In this document: piece after piece, positions 32,084-45,807 of the stretch
How positions within the stretch are numbered: position 1 is the first letter of the stretch
Layout: each line of letters begins with the position of its first letter
Assembly (NCBI GenBank): GCA_033182465.1
Contig: CP137325.1
Span: 992,001 to 1,056,000 of the forward strand
DNA: 64,000 bases
Direction of reading: 5' to 3'
From: Sanghuangporus weigelae
Taxonomy: Eukaryota > Basidiomycota > Agaricomycetes > Hymenochaetales > Hymenochaetaceae
Position numbers and translations under genes: made by a program
The notes under the pieces: generated by a model
What the model was told of the DNA's origin: nothing
The model's input: only the letters and a program-made list of their open reading frames with translations
Database searches by the model: none

Positions 32084-32719
32084 CACGGTAAAACAGCGGT
32101 GTGTTTTTCAGCTTATATACCGGTTGTTCCACAGAAGCGAACTCTCAGCTGGCCGATATCTGCACGGGTCGGAAGATGATGCGGATTCATCTACCATTGA
32201 AGGTACTGAAAGAAGTCAAGAAAATCTCAAAGGATGGAAGTCAAGAATTCACCTGGCCCAGTTAGCACGAAAGCAGCAACAAAGACTCGACACTCTGGGT
32301 CGATGCAAAATTTCTGCCTGAAGAGGTCAAAAGATCCGCAGGGAAGCACTTGTACTGATATTGAGGAGTGCGCTGGATTTCCTGCCATACTCTGGAACAT
32401 CATCACGGGTGCTTCTCGTCTCAAGGTCGGAAGTGAGGGTGAAGCATCCGTCGGAGTTTCCTACGAGATACTTCTTCTTAAGATCTCCCAAAAGCTATGA
32501 TAGCGGATAAAAGAGGTGCCACCACTGTATTTGATAGAATCATTTGACGGAATTTTCCTGAAAGTCGAAATCGTCAGATTGGGGTAAATACGGGACCAAT
32601 TCACACAGATCAAGCTCCGGGTTGATCTTGGGATTTGTATAGGATCCGCGGCTCGATCGACACATTCCTTACTTGAGTATAGCACCCCATTTGGCAATCG
32701 CCAATTTGACCTTCGGTTG
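32084..32719. other. Intergenic upstream of GH1-B
   Basis: The GH1-B promoter (TATATAAG at 32112-32119) lies here, followed by sequence similar to the upstream region of GH1-A. The outer end of the inverted duplication begins near 32720. No gene is seen. Confidence 0.5.
32112..32119 (-). promoter_or_regulatory. TATA box of GH1-B
   Basis: TATATAAG on the minus strand, about 41 bp from the ATG at 32071. It has the same motif and spacing as in GH1-C. Confidence 0.6.
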
Positions 32720-34942
32720 AAGCTTCAGGGCGGCACGATTCATTGTGATAGCTTCCTCGAGGTCCTCCAACCTCCCGTGGTGCTGAAACGTATCCTAAGG
32801 GAGGTTGAGAGTCTAGCCATCAATAAAGAACGATCTGTATGGCCCTCCGGTCGAAGTTCCAGGGCTGCGCGTTCCCATGACATGGCTTCCTCAAGATCTT
32901 CCATTCTCACACGGTATTCAAAGCATATCCTAAGAGACATCGCGAGATTGCCCAACGATTGAGGACGATGTCGGTGACCCTCTGGTCGAAGCTTCAGGGC
33001 GGTCCGCCCAGCTTCCTCAGGATCCTCCACTCTTCCGCGGTGTCCAAAGCGTGTCCTAAGGGAATTCGCAAGACTGGCCAAAGACGCAGAACGTCCTGGG
33101 TGGCCTTCCTTTCGGGGCTCCAGCTCCGCACGGTGCAATGTGATTGCCTCCTTAAGATCCTCCGCCCTCCAGAGGTAAGTACTGAAAGCACGTCCTAAGG
33201 TTGATTGCCAGGTCGTACAACGACACAGAACGAAGCGGATGACCTTCTGGATGGAGCTCTAGGACAATACGGTCCAGTGTAATAGCCTCCTCGAGGTCTT
33301 CTACCTCCCACGGAGCTCAAAGCATGTTCTGAGTGAGTTTGCAAGGCTACCTTATGATCTAGAACGGTTCGGGTGGCCCTCCGGTCGAAGCTCCAGGGCA
33401 TCACGGTCAAGACTGATGGCCTCATCAAGGTCTTCCATCCTCTCGCAGTGCTCAAAGCGTGTCGCAAGGGGGATCGCGAGATTGCACAATGAAGCTGAAC
33501 GATCGGGATGGCCCTCCGGTCGAAGATCCAGGGCAGCACGTTCCAATATGATGGCTTCCTCAAGATCTTCCAAGCTCCCGCAGGACTCAAAGCGCATCCC
33601 AAGGGAAGTCGCGAGATTGCACAATGATAAAGAACGGTCTGGGTGACCCTCTGGTTCAAGTTCCAGGGCCGCATGTCCTAGTGTGATCGCTTCTTCAAGG
33701 TCCTCCAGCCTCCCGTGGTGCTCAAAGCACGTCCCAAGAGAGTTCGCGAGGTTTCCCAACGATATAGAACGAAGCGGATGGTCCTCTGGTTGGAATTCCA
33801 AGACGACACGGTGCTATCTAGTTGCTTCCTCGATATCCTCCATTTCGCCAACGTGCTCAAAACGTGTCGCGAGGGAGCTCGTGAGATTGCATAATGATTA
33901 AGAACGACCCGGGTAGGGCTCCGCGCGTATCGTATAATTTAGGCATATACGCATACGCTCGTATAAAATACGAGCGTATATTTTATTTTGAAGTGAGTAG
34001 ATGCGCATACGCGCGTATATTATACGGCGTATACGGCGTATACGGGTCCACTCCAAGATATTATGAGCGTTGCACGCTATGTTTGTGCCTACAAAATACT
34101 TTCACTGTGTTCCTTAAGTTGAGACACCTTATACAAATACTAATTTGTATACAAATGACGAGATTCTGTCAGAATTTCGTCAGATAAGGGGAAATGAAGT
34201 TTACGTAATTTTTGCATTATAAGCGAGCCAACTCTAAGTATTATGCTGAACGTCTTAGACCGTGACCACACACCCAACAGTAAGATTTCGGTGAGTTACG
34301 TCTCGTTTCGAAACAAAGGGGCAAATTTCTCATTCGAGTCCGAGATTTCTTACTGTTTTCAGGCCAAAAAAATATACGCACGTGTGCGCCGTATACGCCC
34401 AAATTTCCAAATATTATACGCATACGGGCGTATACGCCATACTGTATACGCTATATACGATACGCTGCGGAGCCCTAGACCCGGGTGACCCTCCGGTTGA
34501 AGCGTCAAGGCATCACGGTTCAGTGCGATGGCCTCTTCAAAATCCTCCATCCTGCCATGATGTTCAAAACGTGTCCAAATGGAGCTCGCGAGATTGACCA
34601 ACGATTCGTAGCGAATTAGGTGACTCTCAGGTCGAAGCTCTAAGGCGTCACGGTTCAGTAGAATTGCTTTTCTAAGTCGTCTACTTCTACCCATCGCTGG
34701 TATCTTGTATGAAGGAAAACAGCGAGGTTATATGTACAATGTTGACCCACGGTCAGGATGACCATGACGACAAGAGTCCAGAGCATTTCGCTGGAGATGA
34801 AAGGCTGAGTCAATGTCTTCCCAGATTGCTTGAAACGGGCAGACTTGGCTCCGTTCCCGGGAGACTGGAGCTGTTGATTTGCATCGGACTGATCTGAAGA
34901 AATGTCTAGTTCAAGATATCTATTGGTACCGGGATTGTCCAA
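32720..34942 (-). pseudogene. Decayed TPR array (left-arm copy of TPR-CHAT gene)
   Basis: The minus strand encodes about a dozen units of 42 aa with the pattern LEEAIxLxRxALELRPEGHP, then RSxSLxNLAxSLxTRFEHxG, typical of fungal TPR proteins. The reading frame changes many times, there is no CHAT domain on this side, and a 564 bp MITE interrupts it. The 5' part (near 34942) matches the sequence around 45.8-46.1 kb on the other strand. It is therefore the broken left copy of the gene at 45982-48246. Confidence 0.75.
33914..34477. mobile_element. hAT-type MITE (564 bp) with 8 bp target duplication
   Basis: The ends are inverted (TAGGGCTCCGCG at left, CGGAGCCCTA at right) and the element is flanked by a perfect 8 bp direct repeat, gacccggg, at 33906-33913 and 34478-34485. 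The inside is AT-rich, with repeated cgtatacg and gtatacggc units, and has no credible transposase. An 8 bp duplication with TAGGG-like ends fits hAT elements. The homologous site in the other arm (cccgggtc at 46320-46327) is empty, which fixes the insertion precisely. Confidence 0.85.
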
Positions 34943-35022
34943 GCAACGCGTTCACGATGAGTAAAATATGTTTCTTTGTTCCTCCTGGCCGGATGATTCA
35001 GTGACTGGAGTTATCAGGGGTC

Positions 35023-35263
35023 CTGTGCAGACCCGGTTCCTTGTTCCAAGAAGAATCCTCCGATATGACGACTAGTACTGATTTATTGCGCCAAATCTTG
35101 CGATAGCACCTTTTTTCCCGCTCGTTTTCGGAGTTCTAAAGAGGCACATCTCGTAGGAAACCCCGATGAATGCTTCACCCTCGATTCATGCCCATCTGGC
35201 TATTTTTCGTCCTGTGTATCCCAAGCTTCGTCGCTTGTGCAGGGTCCGATGGCAAGGAGATAG
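35023..35263 (+). repeat. Displaced, shortened copy of the glycosidase gene 5' region
   Basis: 35023-35166 repeats 37801-37952 in direct orientation, and 35177-35263 repeats 38294-38380 (signal peptide region of the six-hairpin glycosidase). The roughly 340 bp between these blocks in the parent are missing here. The fragment lies between the left-arm TPR and GH1 sequences, exactly where the arms differ, so it marks a recombination joint. Confidence 0.8.
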
Positions 35264-35268
35264 CTGGC

Positions 35269-37576
35269 GAATGCTTTCACTCTTTCGACATTAATATTCG
35301 GGACAGAAGCACTCTCGCAATCACGCACTGAAAACATCACAAATCCATCGCATTCCTCAACGTCAATAGCTCTCTACGGACCGAGGCGCTCAGTAGAACA
35401 CGTTCTTTTCGTCAACCGAAGGCGGCTCAGTCGGCGCACTCGAGCCCGTCGGAATTGCTGTCTAATCATCTGACAGACAAAGCAGCTCAAACATATGAAG
35501 AAGATGGTTCTTCCAGATCGCTATTGACGCAATACCTTTAGTTTCCACCGTCTCAGCAGAGCCCCTCTACAGTTATCCTCCAGCTGCTTCCGTACTCGTT
35601 GTATCAGGTGGTGTTTTTCAACTTCCATTCTTTGAAGCTGGTTCGACTTCTTTCAGTGCCGTCGGTGCCGCAGCGCATCTATGAACGCTATGAAGTTCGC
35701 TCAGTAAGTCTATTCCTCAATTACCGTAGTCTACTATTGAACATCCGCCGCCAGCTATGCGAAAACTGTCTTCTCTGCATTTGGTGACCGCGTCAAGACA
35801 TGGTACACGTTCAATGAGCCGCACGTCTACTGTGATCAAATAATTATATATCCTTTCAGTGCGTACATACATTACTTTCTCTAACGTACTGGATAATAAC
35901 GTTGATTCTGTTCGTCATTGCACACACAGCCTCGATGCTGTCCCCCAATGTAACAACCGAAAATGCTTTGTACCATTGTGGCTATTATCTTTGTGAGTCG
36001 ATCTTTCCAGAATTGTAGCTGTTTCCGGTCAGTCTCTGACGGACTTCATTGCTATAGTAAGAGCACACGCCAGGGCAGTGAAGGCATTCCGCGAAATGGG
36101 TATCAAAGGTGAAATCGCTTTCAAGAATGATGGAGCTGTGTACGTTCGAACGTCTCCTCTTGAAAAAAGGTCTGAACTCATACGGCTTATCTTGCGACTG
36201 TCAGAGGCCGCCAATGGCGCACCAATACTACTGATGACGCAGTGGCTGTAGAACGCAGTGCGGCATTTCATATCGGAATGTTCAGCGAGCCGGTATATGT
36301 TTCTGGAGACTGGCCCGACCTCATGAAGGAAACACTGAATGCGACAATGCTACCGCGGTTCACGGATGAAGAGAAGAATGAAATCAAAGGTATGCACGAT
36401 CTCAATTTCATTGTCACCCTCTGGTGACCCTGTTTCCTTTTACAGGCTCAGCAGACTTCTTTGCCATCGACGGATATGACAGCGGGTATATCGCAGCTCC
36501 TGAGAATGGTATCGCGGCTTGCGTGGCTAACTCAAGTGATCCATTTTGGCCTGCTTGTAATGTTCCACTGTTATACGCCGCGGCAACGGGATGGCCTGTA
36601 GGTATAGCCGCGGAGGCAGCTACTTTCTGGCTCAGAGCGTCTCCGCAGCTTCTGCGTTACGAACTCGGGGAGATAAATAAGAGGTGGCCTTCCAAGAAAA
36701 TTGTAAGTTCTTCTGATTTATTAGTCCATCATGTCTCGTGAGGGCCTAAAGATGTTGACAGTATATATCTGAATTTGGGTTTTCTGTGCCGGAAGAAGGG
36801 ACACGTACAGACCTTGCTCTAATCCTGGATGATGCTGATCGAACTAGTAAACATCATCTTCATTCACTCAATCTAAACATCACTAAATATGCGAGATAGA
36901 TTATTACATGACCATGCTCGGCGAGTCACTTCTGGCAATTCACGAAGACGGCATTCCACTGGATGGGATTTTCGCTTGGTGTACGCATTTCATCTTACGC
37001 TGTGACATACTCCATTTTGTCGATACTCGTTTTCTTTGTGGTTTTCGTGATGCTTAGCGATGGTGGATAACGCTGAGTGGTCGACTGGCATCACGGCTAC
37101 GCGATTCGGGATTCAGCACGTCAATTATACATCACTCGAAAGGCATTTCAAGCGTTCTGCGCTTGCTCTGTGTACGTTCTCTCCATCGGGTGTGAGTTCT
37201 ATTTTCGGGAAATATTGATTGTATTATTTTCCAGCGGAGTTCTATGCGTCGCATAAGTCGTGAGACTGATTATGACAGGTTAACGAAAGGAATATGTTAG
37301 CAATTGGCGTACCAATAAGAATGGTCATTACTGTCAAGCCTGATAGCGTATACGGTATTCCAGAGTGATGAATAGCTTTAAGATCAAGCAGACTAGCTAT
37401 ACATCTGGATTTAACTCGGAATGAAGCTACCAAAATGCTTCCCTAAGATCGGGGCAAAGATATAGGAGATGATTGTAATAAGTCAGAAAGAAAGAAAGAA
37501 TTCTGAGTAGTCCAGTACAGACGGGCAAAAACGCTTCTTTACCGGGAATGGAGAATGACCCAATCAGACGGGAGCT
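35269..37576. repeat. Inverted duplication, left arm, inner segment
   Basis: This segment is nearly identical, including intron sequence, to the reverse complement of 41637-45212. It lacks the counterpart of about 43551-44792, so the 5' half of the GH1 gene is missing. Homology ends abruptly at gggagctttctc (37576). Confidence 0.85.
35695..37263 (+). pseudogene. 5'-truncated GH1 beta-glucosidase copy D
   Basis: It matches GH1-C on the opposite strand, with the same exons and introns from the acid/base exon (TWYTFNEPHVYCDQ) through the GSADFFAIDGYDSGY exon to the last exon ending EFYASHKS. The N-terminal exons (signal peptide, linker, first part of the barrel) are absent because about 1.24 kb is deleted relative to the other arm. 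It cannot make a complete GH1 domain. The near identity to copy C, introns included, points to a recent duplication. Confidence 0.85.
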
Positions 37577-38289
37577 TTCTCGTTCCGATCAAAATTTCTA
37601 AGAGCCCGGAATGATTTTTTGTCCGGTGTGGTAGTTATGTTGTAAGAGAGATCGATCATAAACTGAGAAAACTGAGATGTTTGGATCGGCATTGCTATTT
37701 TAGGTATTATCCCCGATGAAGCTATACGTCGATCTGTCTGGGTCATGTCGTAGTTTCGCGTTTCCAGTGCATTCCCTGACTGTTAACCTTTAGCACCCAT
37801 CTGTGCAGACCCGGTTCCTTGTCCCAAGAAGAATCCTTCGATATGACGACTAGTACTGATTCATTGCGCCAAAGCTTGCGATAGCACTTCTTTTACCCGC
37901 TCATACGGGTTTCCGGAGTTCTAAAGAGGCACTATCTCGTAGGAAACCCCGACACCCCCACTTCCAAACTTGAGAACAGAAGCACTCGCGATAATGTACC
38001 GGAGCATCACAGGATCTCTAGCGTACTCCTCAGTGTCAGTTCTCCGCGGACTGTGATCGTTGCACCCATTGAGACGTGAACGTCTACATCAACTGGGAAC
38101 AGCTTGATCGCAGATTTATCCGACAATTTGCTGGTGAAATTGGATCTAGGTGGGCCATTTGTAACGCGCAGATATTTTGAGCCGGCTGGCCTGGATAATA
38201 TCATGACAGGTAGCGCGTAACGAGGCCGAGACGCTATAAGTTCAGGCCGGTCGACGGTTCTGAGTTTCTTCAGGACTTGCTGCTCAAGA
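37577..38289. other. Left spacer and promoter of the glycosidase gene
   Basis: This sequence lies between the end of the left arm and the glycosidase ATG. It includes the block 37801-37952 that is repeated at 35023-35166. The open frame on the minus strand (38007-38372) overlaps the gene start in antisense and is not believed. Confidence 0.5.
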
Positions 38290-40629
38290 ATGTACCCTCG
38301 ATTCATGCCCATCTGGCTATCTTTCGTCCTGTGTATCTCAAGCTTCGTCGCTTGTGCGGGATCCGATGGCAAGGAGATAGACCGCTATGCAGTCGTCTCA
38401 CGTTATAATCCGACGCGAAACGCATCCAGCACGGAGACGCCGATGCAAGTTGGCAATGGTAATTTTGCCTTCGGTGCGGACGTAACCGGATTGCAAACTT
38501 TTCAACCGTTTGCGATTATGTCGTCGTGGGGTTGGAAAAATGACTCACTTCCGCCTGGACGCACGCTTGAAGATGTACTTGCTTATAAGGGCACCTCGCT
38601 GGATAACCACGGACGCAACGTGACGTATATGTACGACGGAGTCCCGGATCTAATGCAATGGCTCATCTCCAATCCGAACCGAGTTAATTTGGGACGTGTC
38701 GGGCTATTTTTCTTATCTACGTCGGGCGAAGTCCTCAATGTGTCCGAGTCCGATCTTGAAAACAAAACGCAGAAGCTCGATCTCTGGACGGGTGTGATCA
38801 CAAGTTCATTCTCGCTCAGTGGGATCAACGTCACTGTCAAGACTGTCTGCGCACAAGATGTCGACGTCGTTGGTGTGCAGATTAATTCATCACTCGTCTC
38901 ACAAGGGCGGCTCGGCTTATTCCTCGATTTCCCTTGGAACGACGGTTCAACTTTATTCTCTGCTCCTTTCGTCGGTCGATTTGATGCGACTTCCAACCAT
39001 ACGACAAGTCTCATCCAGGAGTCACACCCACCGAAGGGCTCACAGGCACAGATCGTGCACACGCTTGTGAACAACTCGTTTATTACGACCATCGGAGGAT
39101 CCAAATTCAATATCTCGCGTGATTCGCCAGACGCACACCGATACAGCTTCATCCCTTCTCGGAAGTCATCGGTATTCTCAATCTCGCTTTCATACGCACT
39201 ACAGTCTCCGGGTTACGTTCCCGGCTTCAAGAGCGTGCAGCGATCATCTATGAAGGCATGGAAATCGTTCTGGACGGATGCTGGCTTCGTGGATGTATAC
39301 ACCGGTTCGACAGACCCAAGAGCAGATGAGCTTCAGCGCAGGATTATACTGTCAAGCTACCTTGAGCGAGTGAATGAAGCGGGAGATTATCCACCACAAG
39401 AGGTACGTTGGCTCCATTGATGCGCACTGTCCTTCTAAGCTCTCCTTCAACAGTCTGGACTCGTAAATGACGGCTGGGTGAGCCTTTCTGGATTCTCTGC
39501 GCTTCTTATGCTGATTGTTTCGTATTGTTTTTGTTCTTGGATAGAACGGAAAATTCCATTTGGAAATGGTCTACTGGCATAGCGTTCATTGGGCACTCTG
39601 GGGTAAATGGGACCTTCTACATCGCATTCTTCCTTTCTCTCGCTTTCTTGAAACATCTATCGAACGTGCTCAAACCCAACAGGGTTGGCCCAAGGGTGCT
39701 CGCTGGGGCAAGATGTCAGACCCATCTGGACGCAGTGCCCCGGGAGAAATCAATGAACTGCTAATCTGGCAACAAGTCCATCCTCTTGTCTTCGCCGAAT
39801 ACGAGTACCGTGCCTTTCCGAGCCGGGAGGTGCTGACGAAGTGGCGCACAATCATAAAGGAGACTGCTGATTGGATGAGCGTATTTGCGTACTACAACGA
39901 GAGTACTGGAAAGTACGATATCGGACCTCCTCTTTTCCTTGTGAATGAAAATACAGATCCTCTCACCACACGCAATCCGGCATTTGAGCTGTCGTATTGG
40001 AGATACGGACTCCAGCTGGCAGAGGCTTGGTTCGAGAGGCTCGACGAGGAGGTTCCGGAGGATTGGATGACTGTACAGGAGAACCTTGCGAATCTGCCTA
40101 TCGACAACGGCACGTACTCGCTTTATGAGGGAATCGAGAGCGACTTTTGGACTGATCCGGCGTATGTGAACGATCATCCTTCGCTGGTTGGATTGTATGG
40201 ATGGCTCCCTGAGACTCGTGGATTGAATTTGACGATCGCGAAAGCTACGATGGAGAAGACATGGACGTATTGGAATATCTCGATGTGCTGGGGGCAAGCT
40301 CAATTCTCATCTTATTCATTACTTCGGAAATCTGACACGAATCAATTAGATGGGACTTCGGAATGTTGGCCATGTCAGCAGCCCGAAACAACGAACCTGA
40401 ACAGGCCATCTCCTGGCTCCTCCATGACCTATTCTCATTTGACGACGTTGGTATGCCCAGTGCCGGTTTCGGTGGTCTTGTCCCGCCTCCATATTTCCCT
40501 TCTTCGGGTAGTCTACTCCTTGCTATTGCTATGATGGCGGAAGGATGGGACGGAAGCTCAGGAGCGGCGCCCGGATTCCCCCAGTCTGGGTGGAATGTTA
40601 GGACCGAAGGAATGGCGAAGGCACTTTGA
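38290..40629 (+). CDS. Secreted six-hairpin glycosidase (GH65/GH95-like clan)
   Basis: Four exons (38290-39402, 39454-39477, 39545-40293, 40350-40629) join in frame to 721 aa. Exon 2 is a 24 nt mini-exon (SGLVNDGW). Intron 3 uses a GC donor (gg/gcaagc), giving CWGWDFGMLAMSAARNNEPE across the join. A signal peptide is clear (MPIWLSFVLCISSFVACAG). Conserved-looking blocks are METPMQVGNGNFAFG-like sequence near residue 50 (TPMQVGNGNFAFGADVTG), FHLEMVYWHSVHWALWGKWD and FSFDDVGMPSAGFGG. The fold expected is an (alpha/alpha)6 barrel; related families cleave fucosides or disaccharides, but the substrate here is unknown. It sits alone in the centre of the inverted duplication between two GH1 copies and appears intact. 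Confidence 0.8.
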
Positions 40630-40684
40630 GATTGGAATGTGGCTCTTTCTCGTTCAGATGAAGTACTTTGCGATCCTGGAGTTA

Positions 40685-41448
40685 CTGCCTTTTTCATATG
40701 TATTGTCACTCGCGCGCGACTTCTGTGATTTTTGTCACACAGAACACCTCAAAATATAAAAATCACCATATCTCACTCAATTCTTGACCGTTCTGCATGA
40801 TCTAAGTTTCTAAATTCATAGTTTTAAAATATGTTTCAAACCCTAACAAGGATGAAGAGAAATGAGCAAAGAATGAGTGAGATATGTCGTAAAAGGTCGA
40901 TTTTAGACACTTCCTTCATGTGCAGTTTTTCCTGCCCTCAGACTGGGTGCTACAACAACCTATCCTGCACCAAAGTGATGCTATTGGTATAATATGAATT
41001 TGCAGACATCAGATTTCCTAAGAATAAATTTATTTTGAGGTCTGGGGGTCCTTGAGAAAAGGTAGGTTTGAGCTCAGCCCAGACATGCATCAAACCAGCA
41101 GATGCAACACAGAATAGAGCTCAAAGTCAGCCTGTAAACTTAAAATAAAATAATCATATCATTTTGGACTTGCTTATAGGACTGTAGAAGCAGGGATGAG
41201 GGCAGGAAAAACTGCACATGAAAGATGTGTCTAAAATCGACCTTTTACGACATATCTCACTCATTCTTTGCTCATTTCTCTTCATCCTTGTTAGATTTTG
41301 AAACATATTTTAAAACTATGAGTTTAGCAACTTAGATTATGCAAAACGGTCAAGAATTGAGTGAGATATGGTGATTTTTATATTTTGAGGTGTTCTGTGT
41401 GACAAAAATCACAGAAGTCGCGAGTGACAATACATATGAAAAAGGCAG
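40685..41448. mobile_element. Fold-back MITE (764 bp) flanked by TA
   Basis: Long inverted arms (about 40685-40945 and 41195-41448) start with CTGCCTTTTTCATATG and surround a short unique centre. TA dinucleotides flank both ends (40683-40684 and 41449-41450). No protein is encoded. TA flanks suggest mobilisation by a Tc1/mariner-type transposase. It begins only 55 bp after the stop codon of the glycosidase gene and may supply part of its 3' UTR. Confidence 0.75.
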
Positions 41449-41970
41449 TAAGAAATTTGAATACGCTGTTCTCCCTGTTATGTAAACTGCTGATAAGTTC
41501 ACTGGGAGATGTTCCACCAATTTGGATTCTTCTCGAAGATCTGAACAAACTTACCACAATGCATCGACGCGCATATTTAGGAAAGCCTGTCTAATTGCAT
41601 CTGTGACGACGAAGGTTCAATTGGTGATTGCCAAATGAGAAAGCTCCCGTCTGATTGGGTCATTCTCCATTCCCGGTAAAAATTTCACGCTTCGGAAATG
41701 TGTTTTTGCCCGTCTGTACTGGACTACTCAGAATTCTTTCTTTCTTTCTGACTTATTACAATCATCTCCTATATCTTTGCCCCGATCTTAGGGAAGCATT
41801 TTGCTAGCTTCATTCCGAGTAAAATCCAGATGTATAGCTAGTCTGCTTGATCTTGGAGCTATTCATCGCTCTGGAATACCGTATACGCTATCAGGCTTGA
41901 CAGTAATGACCATTCTTATTGGTACGCCAATTGCTAACATATTCCTTTCGTTAACCTGTCATAATCAGTC

Positions 41971-44676
<2,706 letters not shown>

Positions 44677-45807
44677 GATGGCTAACACCGAGGAAAGACA
44701 GCCAGGTCGTTTGGGCTTATATACCGGGTGCTCCATAAAAGCTATAGTGAATGGTCAAAGGCCGCAGGGTCGGATGACATATTGCACATCCACAGCGTTC
44801 ATAGATGCGCTGCGGCACCGACGGCACTGAAAGAAGTCGAACCAGCTTCAAAGAATGGAAGTTGAAAAACACCACCTGATACAACGAGTACGGAAGCAGC
44901 TGGAGGATAACTGTAGAGGTGCTCTGCTGAGACGGCGGAGGCTAAGGTATTGCGTCAATAGCGATCTGGAAGAAGCATCTTCTTCATATGTTTGAGTTGC
45001 TTTGTCTGTCAGATGATTAGACAGTGATTCTAGCGGGCCCGAGTGCGCCGACTGAGCCGCCTTCGGTTGGCGAAAAGAACGTGTTCTATGGAGAGCCACG
45101 GTCCGTAGAGAGCCATTGACGTTGAGGAATGCGATAGATTTGTGATATTTTCGGTGCGTGATTGCGAGAGAGCTTCTGTCCCGAATATTAATGTCGAAAG
45201 AGTGAAAAGCACTCCCCAGGCTTTCCGCTGACAAGCTACGCAGTAGCTAGTGTCTTTTGGGGACTCCAGTTCTTGCCCAATGTACTTCGTAAACGTTCAA
45301 TTTTGCAGTCATAAAAACCGGAACAAGAGGTACGTAGAGGTGTGAAAAGTTGCATGAAAGGGGATAATCTGGGAAAACGAGAGTACAGCTGCAATGCTCG
45401 ATAGAACCGCCAGGACTGAAAAACAATCGTCAGATCGGGCGACCTCGAACGTAAGATTTATAGCTGTACGTGTGTTTACACAAAAGAGCGCTGGTTGGAT
45501 GTAAATTTTGAAGTTGGGACTCGCAGAGACGACGGCTCGACTCAGGCTCAGAGACGAGAGAGAGTAAGAAATCGAACAGATCGACGTACTAGTAGTGCCC
45601 GTACATGGCAATGCCGATCTAACTCAGATCCTTTTTGCCTATCTTTCCTCCCTACTAGCTACATTCATTTCATACACGAGGCCACAGTCTGAGAATCACC
45701 TTCGTAGTACTTATTCATCGAGTGTAATAGGTATGTTGGCCGTATAAAATTCATGTAAGATATCGCTTATGAAAGGCTGGGCCCAACAGCGACTTCAAAG
45801 GGCTGAA
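44677..45807. other. Intergenic upstream of GH1-C
   Basis: 44716-45212 is upstream DNA shared with the left arm. 45213-45807 is not present in the left arm. A minus-strand hydrophobic frame (45309-45611) has no start context or family resemblance. No gene is supported. Confidence 0.45.
44716..44723 (-). promoter_or_regulatory. TATA box of GH1-C
   Basis: TATATAAG on the minus strand, 40 bp from the ATG at 44676, matching GH1-B in motif and spacing. Confidence 0.6.

Noticed and set aside
33352-33801. Minus-strand TPR ORF as an independent small gene
   Set aside because: It is one open piece of the decayed TPR array; neighbouring units continue in other frames.
33914-34477. ORFs inside the AT-rich MITE
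   Set aside because: They are made of repeated gtatacg units and end at the element limits; no transposase is encoded.
35695-37263. GH1-D as a working gene
   Set aside because: It lacks the signal peptide, linker and the first part of the barrel because of a large deletion relative to the other arm.
38007-38372. Minus-strand ORF before the glycosidase
   Set aside because: It overlaps the glycosidase signal peptide in antisense and has no family resemblance.
45309-45611. Hydrophobic minus-strand ORF
   Set aside because: Low-complexity composition, no start context and no homology cue; likely chance.
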